In this document: positions 1 to 6,677 of the stretch, piece by piece
How positions within the stretch are numbered: position 1 is the stretch's first letter
Layout: the number at the start of each line of letters is the position of its first letter
Origin: Bacillota bacterium
GTDB lineage: Bacteria > Bacillota > Clostridia > Clostridiales > Clostridiaceae
Direction: 5' to 3'
Length of the DNA: 15,127 bases
Assembly (NCBI GenBank): GCA_023424785.1
Contig: JAFADP010000002.1
Span: forward strand, 1 to 15,127
Translations under genes and position numbers: made by a program
The notes under the pieces: generated by a model
Seen by the model: the letters and a program-made list of their open reading frames with translations, nothing else
Database searches by the model: none
What the model was told of the DNA's origin: nothing

Positions 1-36
1 AAATTTTCTCTAAAAAATTAATGTTTTACTTTATTT

Positions 37-65
37 TTGAACAGTAACCTAATTTTTGTTATAAT
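37..65 (+). promoter_or_regulatory. Sigma-A promoter of the two-component operon
   Basis: A -35 box TTGAAC (37-42) and a perfect -10 box TATAAT (60-65) are separated by exactly 17 bases. A TG dinucleotide at 57-58 adds an extended -10 element. This is the best promoter match in the window. Transcription would start near position 72, giving a leader of about 150 nt before the response regulator start codon. Confidence 0.8.
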
Positions 66-84
66 GATTGTAAAACGAAACTTA

Positions 85-194
85 TTCAGTAGGAGTTTTT
101 ATCTCCTACTGAATTTAGCTGAGTTAATCTAGGGTCGTGTCCGTTGTTAGCTCCCTGTTATATAAAACAAGGGAGTGTTACAACGGCTAGACAT
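85..194 (+). ncRNA. Structured 5' leader of the two-component operon, class unknown
   Basis: Two independent structures fill the leader. Hairpin 1 has a perfect 11-bp stem (85-95 with 103-113, core CAGTAGGAG/CTCCTACTG) and a 7-nt loop. Structure 2 is a long imperfect hairpin: 137-141 with 190-194, 142-147 (CGTTGT) with 180-185 (ACAACG), then 151-156 (CTCCCT) with 170-175 (AGGGAG), and GTT/AAC pairs closing the loop. It has a GCTA bulge (186-189) and a TAG/TGTT internal loop (148-150/176-179). No U-run follows either hairpin, so this is not a simple terminator. A short AGGG at 131-134 could compete for CCCT at 153-156. It could be a cis-regulatory RNA, a protein binding site on mRNA, or a dispersed structured repeat. 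I do not recognise it as a known riboswitch class. Confidence 0.5.
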
Positions 195-223
195 CAGATA
201 AATACTGTATAGGAAGTGATTTT

Positions 224-904
224 TTGAAAATACTTTTAGTTGAAGATGACCTTAATTTATGTGAATCTCTAAGTTTTCAACTTAAAAAAGAAAATTTTAC
301 TGTTGATGTATGTAATGATGGTGAAGAAGCATTATATATTATTAAAGAGAATTCACATGACTTAATTATTTTAGATAGAATGTTACCTTCTATAGATGGC
401 ATATCCATACTATCTACAATTAGAAATGAAGGAATAAACACTCCTGTTATAATGCTAACAGCTTTAGGAGAAGTTAATGATAGAATAAATGGTCTTGATA
501 ATGGTGCTGATGATTATATGATTAAGCCATTTGATTTTAATGAGTTGAATGCAAGAATTAGATGTATAGCAAGGAGACCAAGACAAATTGAATCAACTGA
601 TAATTTAACTTATCATGATATAGAATATAATATAAATGAACGTATCCTTAGTTGTAATTCAAAATCTTGCTCTTTATCAAAAAGAGAAGGTGATGTTTTA
701 TTATTATTTATAAAAAATCCACACACAACAATATCTCGTGAAAGACTTTTATCTATAGTATGGGGTTCTTTTGCAGATGTGGAAAATGGTAATATTGATA
801 ATTATATATACTTTATTAGAAGACGTTTAAAGTCTGTAAATAGTTCTCTTACTATAAAAACTATTAGAGGGCTAGGATATAAATTGGAGAAGAATAATGT
901 TTAA
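224..904 (+). CDS. OmpR/PhoB-family response regulator
   Basis: A 226-residue transcription regulator activated by phosphoryl transfer from the kinase encoded next. The receiver domain (about 1-115) has the acidic pocket EDD at 7-9, phospho-acceptor D51, switch T79 and K101 in the MIKPF motif. The C-terminal winged-helix DNA-binding domain (about 128-224) ends with the typical TIRGLGYKLE motif. The start is TTG at 224, chosen because MKILLVEDD is the canonical receiver N-terminus and AGGAAGTG (211-218) lies upstream. The end overlaps the kinase gene by 8 bases, so the two are translationally coupled. Nothing in the window reveals its target genes. The family is certain; the stimulus and regulon are unknown. 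Confidence 0.93.
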   Translation: MKILLVEDDLNLCESLSFQLKKENFTVDVCNDGEEALYIIKENSHDLIILDRMLPSIDGISILSTIRNEGINTPVIMLTALGEVNDRINGLDNGADDYMIKPFDFNELNARIRCIARRPRQIESTDNLTYHDIEYNINERILSCNSKSCSLSKREGDVLLLFIKNPHTTISRERLLSIVWGSFADVENGNIDNYIYFIRRRLKSVNSSLTIKTIRGLGYKLEKNNV

Positions 905-2186
905 AAGGTTACAAATTAATTTAACTTTACTATGTGCTACTATTACTAGCATTATACTTATAATAATCTCCACTATTAATCTAATATTTTATAAAAATAA
1001 TTTGTATGAAACAGAATATAATATATTTTTAAATAATGCTAATTCTATTTATTATTATTTTCAATCTCAAAATAATATTTCATTACAATGGGTTATTCAA
1101 TATGAAGAAAATGATAATATATACCTTTATGCAGAAGATAATGGACAACCTTTAACCTTAAATAAATTTAATAGTTCTAGTAACTATTCTGAACTTATTG
1201 AAAAAATAAAAGTAAAAGCTCTATCTAAGTATTCATTTAATTTAGATGGTCATAATACTATTTCTTCAATGTTTACTTTTATTGATTTTACAATTACTCA
1301 TGATAAAACTGAATATTTTGTATCTGTAGGAAGTATTCCTAAAAATAATGGTTACATTAGTGCTATAATATTTTATCCTCTAGATAGCTATTATACACAG
1401 CTTTATAAACAAGTTATTTTTTACGTTGCTACAGATATTATAGCTATAATATTATTAACTATTTTCTCATATTTATTTTCTAAAAAAGCTATAAAACCAG
1501 TAATTGAAAGTAAAGAAAAGCAAAATAAATTTATTGCTGCTGCTTCTCATGAGCTTCGTACTCCACTTTCTGTTATTATTTCTAGTACATCTGCTTTAGA
1601 AAAAGCTTCAGTTAAAGAAGAAAAAGAAAAGTTTATTAATATTATAAATTCTGAAGGAAATAGAATGAGTAAATTAATAAATGATATGCTTATTCTTGCA
1701 AGTGCAAATAATAAAAGTTGGAGTGTTAATTTTAATCTTGAAGAAATAGATACAATTTTATTAGATACTTATGAAAATTATGAATTAATTGCAAAAGAAA
1801 AAAATATTAACTTCTTTATTGAGCTTCCAGAAGAAGAAATACCTAAATATAAATGTGATAAAGATAGACTTATTCAAGTTCTTTTTATTTTAATAAATAA
1901 TGCATTTAGTTATTCTAAAGAAAATGGTACTGTTAAATTAAAACTTCTTTATAAAAATAATATTATAAAAATACTAGTAATAGATAATGGAGTTGGAATA
2001 AGTGAAAAAGATAAGCTTCATATATTTGAACCTTTTTATAGAAGTGACAAATCACATAATAGCAAAGACCATTTTGGCTTAGGTTTATCTGTTGCAAAAG
2101 AAATAATATCCTTACATAAAGGCACCCTAACAGTAGATGATACAGAAGGTGGAGGAAGTACCTTTATTATTAAATTATATTATTAA
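897..2186 (+). CDS. Membrane sensor histidine kinase (HisKA/HATPase)
   Basis: A 429-residue kinase that autophosphorylates on histidine and passes the phosphate to the overlapping response regulator. Transmembrane helix 1 is at about 8-31 and helix 2 at about 173-194, flanking an extracytoplasmic sensor region of about 140 residues rich in Asn, Tyr and Ile that I cannot assign to a named sensor fold. The H-box is AAASHELRTPLS with H218. The N-box is LINNAFSYS (N335 region), the G1 box DNGVGIS (363-369), the F-box IFEPFYR and the G2 box GLGLSVA (394-400). Only about 15 residues separate helix 2 from the dimerisation helix, so a full HAMP linker seems absent. The ATG at 897 has GGAGA (886-890) in front. 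A strong terminator follows directly, so the operon is just these two genes. Confidence 0.93.
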   Translation: MFKRLQINLTLLCATITSIILIIISTINLIFYKNNLYETEYNIFLNNANSIYYYFQSQNNISLQWVIQYEENDNIYLYAEDNGQPLTLNKFNSSSNYSELIEKIKVKALSKYSFNLDGHNTISSMFTFIDFTITHDKTEYFVSVGSIPKNNGYISAIIFYPLDSYYTQLYKQVIFYVATDIIAIILLTIFSYLFSKKAIKPVIESKEKQNKFIAAASHELRTPLSVIISSTSALEKASVKEEKEKFINIINSEGNRMSKLINDMLILASANNKSWSVNFNLEEIDTILLDTYENYELIAKEKNINFFIELPEEEIPKYKCDKDRLIQVLFILINNAFSYSKENGTVKLKLLYKNNIIKILVIDNGVGISEKDKLHIFEPFYRSDKSHNSKDHFGLGLSVAKEIISLHKGTLTVDDTEGGGSTFIIKLYY

Positions 2187-2188
2187 TA

Positions 2189-2228
2189 AAAAAACTTGAT
2201 GCTTAATTTATTGAACATCAAGTTTTTT
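2189..2228. terminator. Bidirectional intrinsic terminator between convergent genes
   Basis: The inverted repeat AAAAAACTTGATG (2189-2201) / CATCAAGTTTTTT (2216-2228) has a 14-nt loop. The A-run on one side and T-run on the other let it end both the rightward kinase transcript (stop at 2186) and the leftward transcript of the small gene ending at 2240. Confidence 0.85.
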
Positions 2229-2239
2229 ACTTTGCTTTT

Positions 2240-2590
2240 TTAATACATATTCTTTTTTAATTCTATAATTATATAATCCTCTTCTCGTGTTACAGTTGCT
2301 TCATCTACCATCATCCCTATAAGAAGTAACTGGCTTGTCTCCCCTGGGTCTCCTGATCCTGCTAACTCCCAATAAATATCCTCAATGCCTTCATTTTTTT
2401 GCTCTTTAAGTAAATTCTCCATAGCTTCTATTTTATAATCATAGCTTTTATCATAATTAGATTTAAATATAATAACTGCTTCATCATCTATTCTTTTTAT
2501 AGTAGAACTCATATTATTTCCGCCTATTCCAAAGAAAAAAATAGTTAGTTCCTCTACAATTTTAGCAATTTTCTTTTCTTCATGTAACAT
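2240..2590 (-). CDS. Conserved-looking hypothetical protein next to DUF1576 protein
   Basis: A 116-residue soluble protein I do not recognise. It is acidic, with alternating charged and hydrophobic stretches (IDDEAVIIFKSNYDKSY, then EEDYIIIELKK at the end) that suggest a small alpha/beta domain. The middle carries an ELAGSGDPGETSQ segment. There is no signal peptide and no clear transmembrane helix, although a hydrophobic run IFFFGIG lies at about 17-23. The ATG at 2590 is preceded by GGGAGA, which lies inside the last codons of the upstream DUF1576 gene. Only two bases separate the two genes, so they are very probably co-transcribed and may work together. A shorter start at Met27 is possible. 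No function can be assigned. Confidence 0.75.
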   Translation of the reverse strand: MLHEEKKIAKIVEELTIFFFGIGGNNMSSTIKRIDDEAVIIFKSNYDKSYDYKIEAMENLLKEQKNEGIEDIYWELAGSGDPGETSQLLLIGMMVDEATVTREEDYIIIELKKNMY

Positions 2591-2592
2591 AC

Positions 2593-3873
2593 TTATCTTC
2601 TCCCTAAGTTACGCTTTTCAAATTTTCTCATAAAGCTTTCTAATACTGGAATCATTATTATAGCAACAAATCCTGCTGCAAATCCATTATTATATAAATT
2701 TAATCCTAAATACATCTCAGTTGTAGATGTTACAATAGATGTATGTAATATTCCTGCAAATATACCTGCAACTACTCCAAATTGACCAGCAATAGGTGAA
2801 AGACCCGCAGAAAATAGTGCTGCCAATTGAATTGATGGCAATATAGGATTAAAAATCTTAATATAAGCCGCAATATATACACCTAATATACAAGGAATAT
2901 AATTCTTAATATGAACACCAAAAGCTGAAAAACCAAAAACAGTAAGAATTCCTCCTACTACAGGTCCTGATAAATCTCCACCAATTAATAATATGTAAGT
3001 TAAACAAAAAGTACCTACAATAGACATATTAATTAGTGTATTTCCTACCCCATCCATTAAAATAAAATCCGCTACTGCTCGTCCAGGATGTTTTAATATT
3101 TTAAATGCTGTCTTTATATTTCCTTTATTTATCCACACACCATATATAAATGTAGCTAAAAAATAAATATATAGTAACATTATAAGCCAAAAAGGTCTAC
3201 CTTCTTCCCAAATAAATATGGATTCACTTTCTAAACCAAAGGCTTTTAAAATACTTACAATAATAAAGCCTACTATACCTGCTGCAAATCCTACATTAAA
3301 TAAACTATATCCCATATGCATTGAAGCTGTATGTACTGCTAAAGAAGGCAATATAAACCCAATTAATAAGCCTGTTAATATTGCTAATGCTATATTAATT
3401 ACAATAGGAAAAGGTAATAAGTATACCATTTCTGTAACTAAAGGCGCTAAACAAGTTCCAAACAACCCTGTGTATATATATCTTTTTACACTAACACCTT
3501 GAATTTTAGCATATAAATAAGTTCCAGCTAAAATAGGAAGTCCATTTATAATGTTTTTACCAAATAAAGCGAACCCTGCATTTATAAAAAATACTGCTAA
3601 TGTAAGCCCTGTAATAGGAATTTGTAATCTATAAATAATAAAAACAATTAATATCATCATAAGTGCACTATTAAAAAATGCTGATCCATAATTAGCTAAT
3701 CTAAAATAATCTGTTATAAGTGTATCTCTAGAAATAACAATTTGCTTTATACCTCTTAAAATCTCTATAGGCGATGCTAAAGAAAAAGCTATACCTACAA
3801 ATAATAAAATAGTCATGACCAAAAAAATATATAAATACTTCTGATTTAATTTATTTGTTAAATTATCTCTCAT
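2593..3873 (-). CDS. DUF1576-family polytopic membrane protein with two internal repeats
   Basis: A 426-residue, very hydrophobic protein with about 10-12 predicted membrane segments, matching what I know of the DUF1576 family, which has no established function. It is built from two related halves, about residues 57-210 and 268-415. The clearest matching pairs are YSLFNVGFAAG (189-199) with LNLYNNGFAAG (391-401), and FGKNIINGLPILAGTYLYAKI (from 104) with the HIKNYIPCILGVYIAAYIKI segment (321-340). Such duplication is typical of transporters and channels, so a transport role is a reasonable inference but unproven. The ATG at 3873 follows AAAGGAA about 9 bases upstream. A promoter lies at 3906-3935, and a small soluble partner is encoded 2 bases downstream. 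Confidence 0.85.
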   Translation of the reverse strand: MRDNLTNKLNQKYLYIFLVMTILLFVGIAFSLASPIEILRGIKQIVISRDTLITDYFRLANYGSAFFNSALMMILIVFIIYRLQIPITGLTLAVFFINAGFALFGKNIINGLPILAGTYLYAKIQGVSVKRYIYTGLFGTCLAPLVTEMVYLLPFPIVINIALAILTGLLIGFILPSLAVHTASMHMGYSLFNVGFAAGIVGFIIVSILKAFGLESESIFIWEEGRPFWLIMLLYIYFLATFIYGVWINKGNIKTAFKILKHPGRAVADFILMDGVGNTLINMSIVGTFCLTYILLIGGDLSGPVVGGILTVFGFSAFGVHIKNYIPCILGVYIAAYIKIFNPILPSIQLAALFSAGLSPIAGQFGVVAGIFAGILHTSIVTSTTEMYLGLNLYNNGFAAGFVAIIMIPVLESFMRKFEKRNLGRR

Positions 3874-3905
3874 CCTTAAATTCCTTTCTTATAATCACAT
3901 CACCA

Positions 3906-3935
3906 ATTATAACTGAACTAGTAATGTTTTAACAA
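3906..3935 (-). promoter_or_regulatory. Probable promoter of the DUF1576 operon
   Basis: On the minus strand a perfect TATAAT (3906-3911) lies 18 bases downstream of TTGTTA (3930-3935, four of six -35 matches). The start site would be near 3899, giving a 5' leader of about 25 nt that includes the AAAGGAA ribosome binding site. Confidence 0.55.
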
Positions 3936-4001
3936 CTAAATTTATCAATTATATATGGAACTTTTTCATTTTTTTAATTCCCTTAGTTAATGATTATTAC
4001 T

Positions 4002-4041
4002 AAAAAAAACAGGATGGAAGGATTTTCTCCTCTCATCCTGT
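4002..4041 (-). terminator. Intrinsic terminator of the candidate small RNA
   Basis: On the minus strand, stem ACAGGATG (4034-4041) / CATCCTGT (4009-4016) encloses an inner AGGA/TCCT stem and is followed by an uninterrupted run of eight T (4002-4009). It works only in the leftward direction. Confidence 0.8.
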
Positions 4042-4110
4042 AATACAATCTCACGGGTAAAATACCCTTGTATCTTCATCACGACAATTTACAAGTAAGC
4101 CTATCTTCAT
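4002..4110 (-). ncRNA. Candidate small RNA with intrinsic terminator
   Basis: A compact leftward unit of about 105-110 nt. A promoter-like pair (TTGGTT at 4141-4146, 18-base spacer, TATAAA at 4117-4122) would start it near 4110. An internal hairpin pairs GGGTA with TACCC (4063-4067/4055-4059), continues into ATACAA/TTGTAT (4068-4073 with 4043-4048) and carries a 6-nt one-sided bulge (4049-4054). It ends in a terminator hairpin (ACAGGATG/CATCCTGT with an inner AGGA/TCCT) followed by eight U. It is separated from the upstream rRNA methyltransferase gene by that gene's own terminator, so it looks like an independent transcript and not a 3' tail. A 30-codon open frame (4079 to 3987) runs through it, but it reads into the terminator U-run and lacks a ribosome binding site, so RNA function is more likely. 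I do not recognise the family. Confidence 0.45.
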
Positions 4111-4116
4111 AAGTCA

Positions 4117-4146
4117 TTTATATATTTTCAGGCCAATACAAACCAA
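4117..4146 (-). promoter_or_regulatory. Possible promoter of the candidate small RNA
   Basis: On the minus strand TTGGTT (4141-4146) and TATAAA (4117-4122) are 18 bases apart. In such AT-rich DNA this match alone is weak. It gains weight because a structured segment with its own terminator begins right after it. Confidence 0.35.
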
Positions 4147-4207
4147 CAAATCCAATTCCTGATATTAAACAACTTATAAGCAAGCTCAAATAAAAAATAT
4201 TTCTTTG

Positions 4208-4247
4208 TAAAAATAATTAAGGAACCACAAGATTATCTCGCAGTTCC
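4208..4247 (-). terminator. Terminator of the rRNA methyltransferase operon
   Basis: Read on the minus strand, GGAACTGCGAGA (4236-4247) pairs over 12 bp, with a few G-U pairs, with TCTTGTGGTTCC (4221-4232). The loop is only 3 nt, and the stem is followed by the T-rich tail TTAATTATTTTT (down to about 4209). It sits 14 bases beyond the stop codon of the gene ending at 4262. Confidence 0.7.
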
Positions 4248-4261
4248 TATTAATTAATTTC

Positions 4262-5617
4262 TTATTTTTTTATCAGCTTAACAACTACCTCACCATGAGG
4301 TGTATTAGGGAACATATCCTTAACTCTAGTTTTTACTATTTTGTATCCTGCATTTCTTAGAACCTTTAAATCTGTTACTAGTGTTTTAGGATTACATGAT
4401 ACATATATTATTTCTAGTGCATTAAATTTAATTACATATTCTAATGCCTTTGGATGTACTCCACTTCTTGGTGGATCTAAAATAATTATGTCTGGCTTAT
4501 CTTTAACTTCTTTTATAGTTACAGCAACATCTCCTGCTATAAATTCACAGTTATCTAAACCATTTAGTTTAGCATTTTCTTTAGCTGCTTCTACTGCTTC
4601 TTCAATAAGCTCTATTCCCACAACTTTTTTTGCTTTTGGTGCAACTATCTGTCCTATAGTTCCTGTTCCACAATATAAATCAAATACAACCTTATTTTCT
4701 GAATCTCCCATATACTCTCTAACTATATTATAAAGACCTTCTGCGCCCTTAGTATTAGTTTGGAAGAATGAAAATGGTGATATTTTAAACTTTAGTCCAA
4801 GAAGTTCTTCTTGAATATAATCTTTACCATATAGTATATTAACCTTTTCTGGTATTACTGCATCAGATAAAGAGTTATTTTCTGTATGTAATATTGAAAC
4901 TAAAGTTCCATCAAATTGTGCATTTTTTAATATTTCTGTATACTCTGTTAGGTCAAAATCTATTTGAGTAGTTGTTACTAAATTTACTAGAATTTCTCCT
5001 GTATTTTTAGCTTTTCTTATAACAAGATGTCTTAGGTAGCCTTCCCTTTTCATAACTCTATAATAAGGTAAGTTTTGTTTCCTAAAGTATTCAACAGTTA
5101 ATGAAATAATCTTTCTAAAGTCCTCATCTACTATCTTACATTCATGTACATTGATAATTCCAAAAGATTTGTTTTTCATGTGCATACCTAAAGTAAGCTC
5201 TCCACCTTTTTCCATATCTCCAAAAGTGAATTCCATCTTATTTCTGTATTCCCATTGTTCTGCACTTCCTGTTACACCTTCATATTCTCCAGTAGTAACA
5301 TCTGCTTCCTTAAACAATTCTTTTACTTCCTCACCAAGCAATTCAAGTTGTTTATCATAAGTTAAATTTTGAGATGAACAACCTCCACAAATGCCAAAGT
5401 TAGGACATATTGCATCTATTTCATATTCAGCCTTTTCCTCAGTCCCTAATAACTTTAGTTCTGCATAATCAGCTTTTTTCTTTTTTACCCTTCCTTTAAC
5501 AACTTGTCCTGGAAAGGTATTCTTAACATAAATCTTTCTATTTCCATCCCACCCAATTCCTATAGACGGAAACTCTGTCTTTTCTATTTTTACTGATATT
5601 TCACTACCTTTTCTCAT
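4262..5617 (-). CDS. rlmD: 23S rRNA (uracil-C5)-methyltransferase, RlmD/RlmCD type
   Basis: A 451-residue enzyme that methylates C5 of uridine in 23S rRNA using S-adenosylmethionine. An N-terminal TRAM RNA-binding domain covers about 5-60. Iron-sulphur cluster cysteines are C71, C77, C80 and C160. The SAM motif is DLYCGTGTIG (313-322), and the substrate motif is DPPRSG (381-386). The catalytic nucleophile is C408 in VSCNP, and the general base is probably E443 in HGEVV. All expected catalytic parts are present and the length is normal. In Bacillus the homologue (RlmCD) methylates both U747 and U1939, whereas E. coli splits this between RlmC and RlmD, so dual specificity is likely but cannot be read from sequence. 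The ATG at 5617 has AGGAGTG just upstream. The gene follows the mini-RDD gene by 20 bases and is the last of its cluster. Confidence 0.92.
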   Translation of the reverse strand: MRKGSEISVKIEKTEFPSIGIGWDGNRKIYVKNTFPGQVVKGRVKKKKADYAELKLLGTEEKAEYEIDAICPNFGICGGCSSQNLTYDKQLELLGEEVKELFKEADVTTGEYEGVTGSAEQWEYRNKMEFTFGDMEKGGELTLGMHMKNKSFGIINVHECKIVDEDFRKIISLTVEYFRKQNLPYYRVMKREGYLRHLVIRKAKNTGEILVNLVTTTQIDFDLTEYTEILKNAQFDGTLVSILHTENNSLSDAVIPEKVNILYGKDYIQEELLGLKFKISPFSFFQTNTKGAEGLYNIVREYMGDSENKVVFDLYCGTGTIGQIVAPKAKKVVGIELIEEAVEAAKENAKLNGLDNCEFIAGDVAVTIKEVKDKPDIIILDPPRSGVHPKALEYVIKFNALEIIYVSCNPKTLVTDLKVLRNAGYKIVKTRVKDMFPNTPHGEVVVKLIKK

Positions 5618-5637
5618 TTACACTCCTATGTTCTTTT

Positions 5638-5856
5638 TTATACTTTTAATACTTTTCTTCCAATACTCTTTTCACATACTGTAAAGTAAATTATATTAGC
5701 TATTCCTAATGCTATACATGCAAAAACTGCTAGGTAACTAATATTCATTTGGAATCCTATTAATCTTAATATTCCCTCAAATATAGCTAAACCTGCTGCT
5801 CCTATAGCTACTACTATTACCTCATCTATTATACTTGCTGCTAATCTTTTAAACAA
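5638..5856 (-). CDS. Small RDD-family membrane protein
   Basis: A 72-residue membrane protein matching a minimal RDD domain. The N-terminus KRLAASIIDEVIV carries the conserved Arg and Asp (R4, D11), two hydrophobic helices lie at about 13-33 and 41-62, and the end EKSIGRKVLKV resembles the family's basic GK-rich C-terminus. RDD proteins are poorly understood; some have been linked to ion transport. The start codon is TTG (5854-5856), supported by a strong AAGGAGGAGA site 8 bases before it. It sits between a lipoprotein gene (42 bases upstream) and the rRNA methyltransferase gene (20 bases downstream), so it probably shares their transcript. At the short end of the family, it may form oligomers. 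Confidence 0.7.
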   Translation of the reverse strand: MFKRLAASIIDEVIVVAIGAAGLAIFEGILRLIGFQMNISYLAVFACIALGIANIIYFTVCEKSIGRKVLKV

Positions 5857-5898
5857 AATATTCTCCTCCTTAAATATACCACTATAAACTATTTAGAA

Positions 5899-6585
5899 TT
5901 ATTTATTATTTTCTCCATTTTCAGTTGCGAAGTTGAATTTTTTAGTTTCTAATCTATAAACTATATATTCTTTTGAAACTATAAATTCTTCATATAGTCC
6001 ATTTATATTGTTTTTGATTATACCTTCTTCATCTTCACTTTGTAATACTGTTAGAATTTCTTCATTAATTGACTTATAATCTCTATCTTTTTCACCTGTA
6101 AATATTGCAGAATAAGATGCTAAAGATGTTTCACCAAAATCAAAATTCTTTTCTTTTAAAGCCTTTTCCCCATCAAAATTTAAGGCTAATTTCATCACTA
6201 TTTGTCCTTCAGAAAGTTCTTTTCCATATGTCCTTAAAGCAAAATATAATGTTTCAAGGCGATTTTTTTCGGCTTTTTTATTTTCTAAATACAAATATTC
6301 TTCACTCATTGTTTGAGTTTCAGTTTCTTTTACGTCCTCTTTAGTTTCATACTCTAGACCATAATATCTGTTTCTTTCTTCAACCTTTTTTAAAAGAGAA
6401 TCGTATTTTTTCTCTAGTTCATCTAGACTTAAATCCTCTGCCCATTCTCCATCAAGATCTTTGTACTTATCACTTGCAGTAACAGTACTTGTTCCACTTG
6501 CATTACCCTCATTTTTATCTCCACATCCTACCATAGTTATTGATAGCATTGTCACTAATAAAATTGAGATTAACTTTCTTGACAT
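5899..6585 (-). CDS. Uncharacterised lipoprotein
   Basis: A 228-residue secreted lipoprotein. A basic start and hydrophobic signal segment end in the lipobox SITMVGC, with the lipidated cysteine at C21. A short Gly/Ser/Thr/Asn linker follows. Residues about 40-125 are rich in Glu and Lys with heptad-like Leu spacing (LDELEKKYDSLLKKVEE; ENKKAEKNRLETLYFALRT), suggesting long helices or a coiled coil. I do not recognise a named domain in the C-terminal half. It should be anchored on the outer face of the cytoplasmic membrane. The ATG at 6585 has an ideal AAGGAGGA site, and a promoter lies at 6633-6661, so it can be expressed separately from comEA. Function unknown. Confidence 0.8.
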   Translation of the reverse strand: MSRKLISILLVTMLSITMVGCGDKNEGNASGTSTVTASDKYKDLDGEWAEDLSLDELEKKYDSLLKKVEERNRYYGLEYETKEDVKETETQTMSEEYLYLENKKAEKNRLETLYFALRTYGKELSEGQIVMKLALNFDGEKALKEKNFDFGETSLASYSAIFTGEKDRDYKSINEEILTVLQSEDEEGIIKNNINGLYEEFIVSKEYIVYRLETKKFNFATENGENNK

Positions 6586-6632
6586 GTCTATCCTCCTTAA
6601 ATCTAGAATGTATTTATACCTAACACTTTTTA

Positions 6633-6661
6633 ATTATAGCATTATTCTTTTTAATTTTAAA
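6633..6661 (-). promoter_or_regulatory. Probable promoter of the lipoprotein-RDD-rlmD group
   Basis: On the minus strand a perfect TATAAT (6633-6638) is preceded by TGC, making an extended -10 element. A modest TTTAAA lies 17 bases further upstream (6656-6661). Transcription would start near 6626, about 40 bases before the lipoprotein ATG. Confidence 0.55.
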
Positions 6662-6677
6662 CAAAATTCTCTTTCTT

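Larger units (their letters stand above)
3874..4261. other. Intergenic region of 388 bases: promoter, small RNA, two terminators
   Basis: No ordinary gene lies here. From right to left on the minus strand it holds the terminator of the rRNA methyltransferase gene (4208-4247), a short hydrophobic open frame without an ATG (about 4120-4210), a promoter-like pair (4117-4146), a compact structured RNA with its own terminator (4002-4110), and the promoter of the DUF1576 operon (3906-3935). Positions 3936-4001 hold nothing I can assign. Confidence 0.7.

Noticed and set aside
85..113. Hairpin TTCAGTAGGAG/CTCCTACTGAA as an intrinsic terminator
   Set aside because: It is followed by TTTAGCTGAG, not by a U-run, and it lies downstream of a strong promoter inside the leader.
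120..200. Resemblance of TCTAGGGTCGTG (128-139) to conserved starts of the guanidine-I (ykkC) or ZTP riboswitches
   Set aside because: The second conserved blocks of both classes are missing, and the downstream gene is a response regulator, not a transporter or folate/purine gene. The similarity is limited to about ten bases.
3218..3502. Open frame of 94 codons on the plus strand
   Set aside because: It is the antisense shadow of the DUF1576 gene, with low-complexity Lys/Pro/Ile content and no ribosome binding site.
4341..4733. Open frame of 130 codons on the plus strand
   Set aside because: It lies antisense to the conserved catalytic domain of the rRNA methyltransferase; Ser-rich composition is typical of shadow frames.
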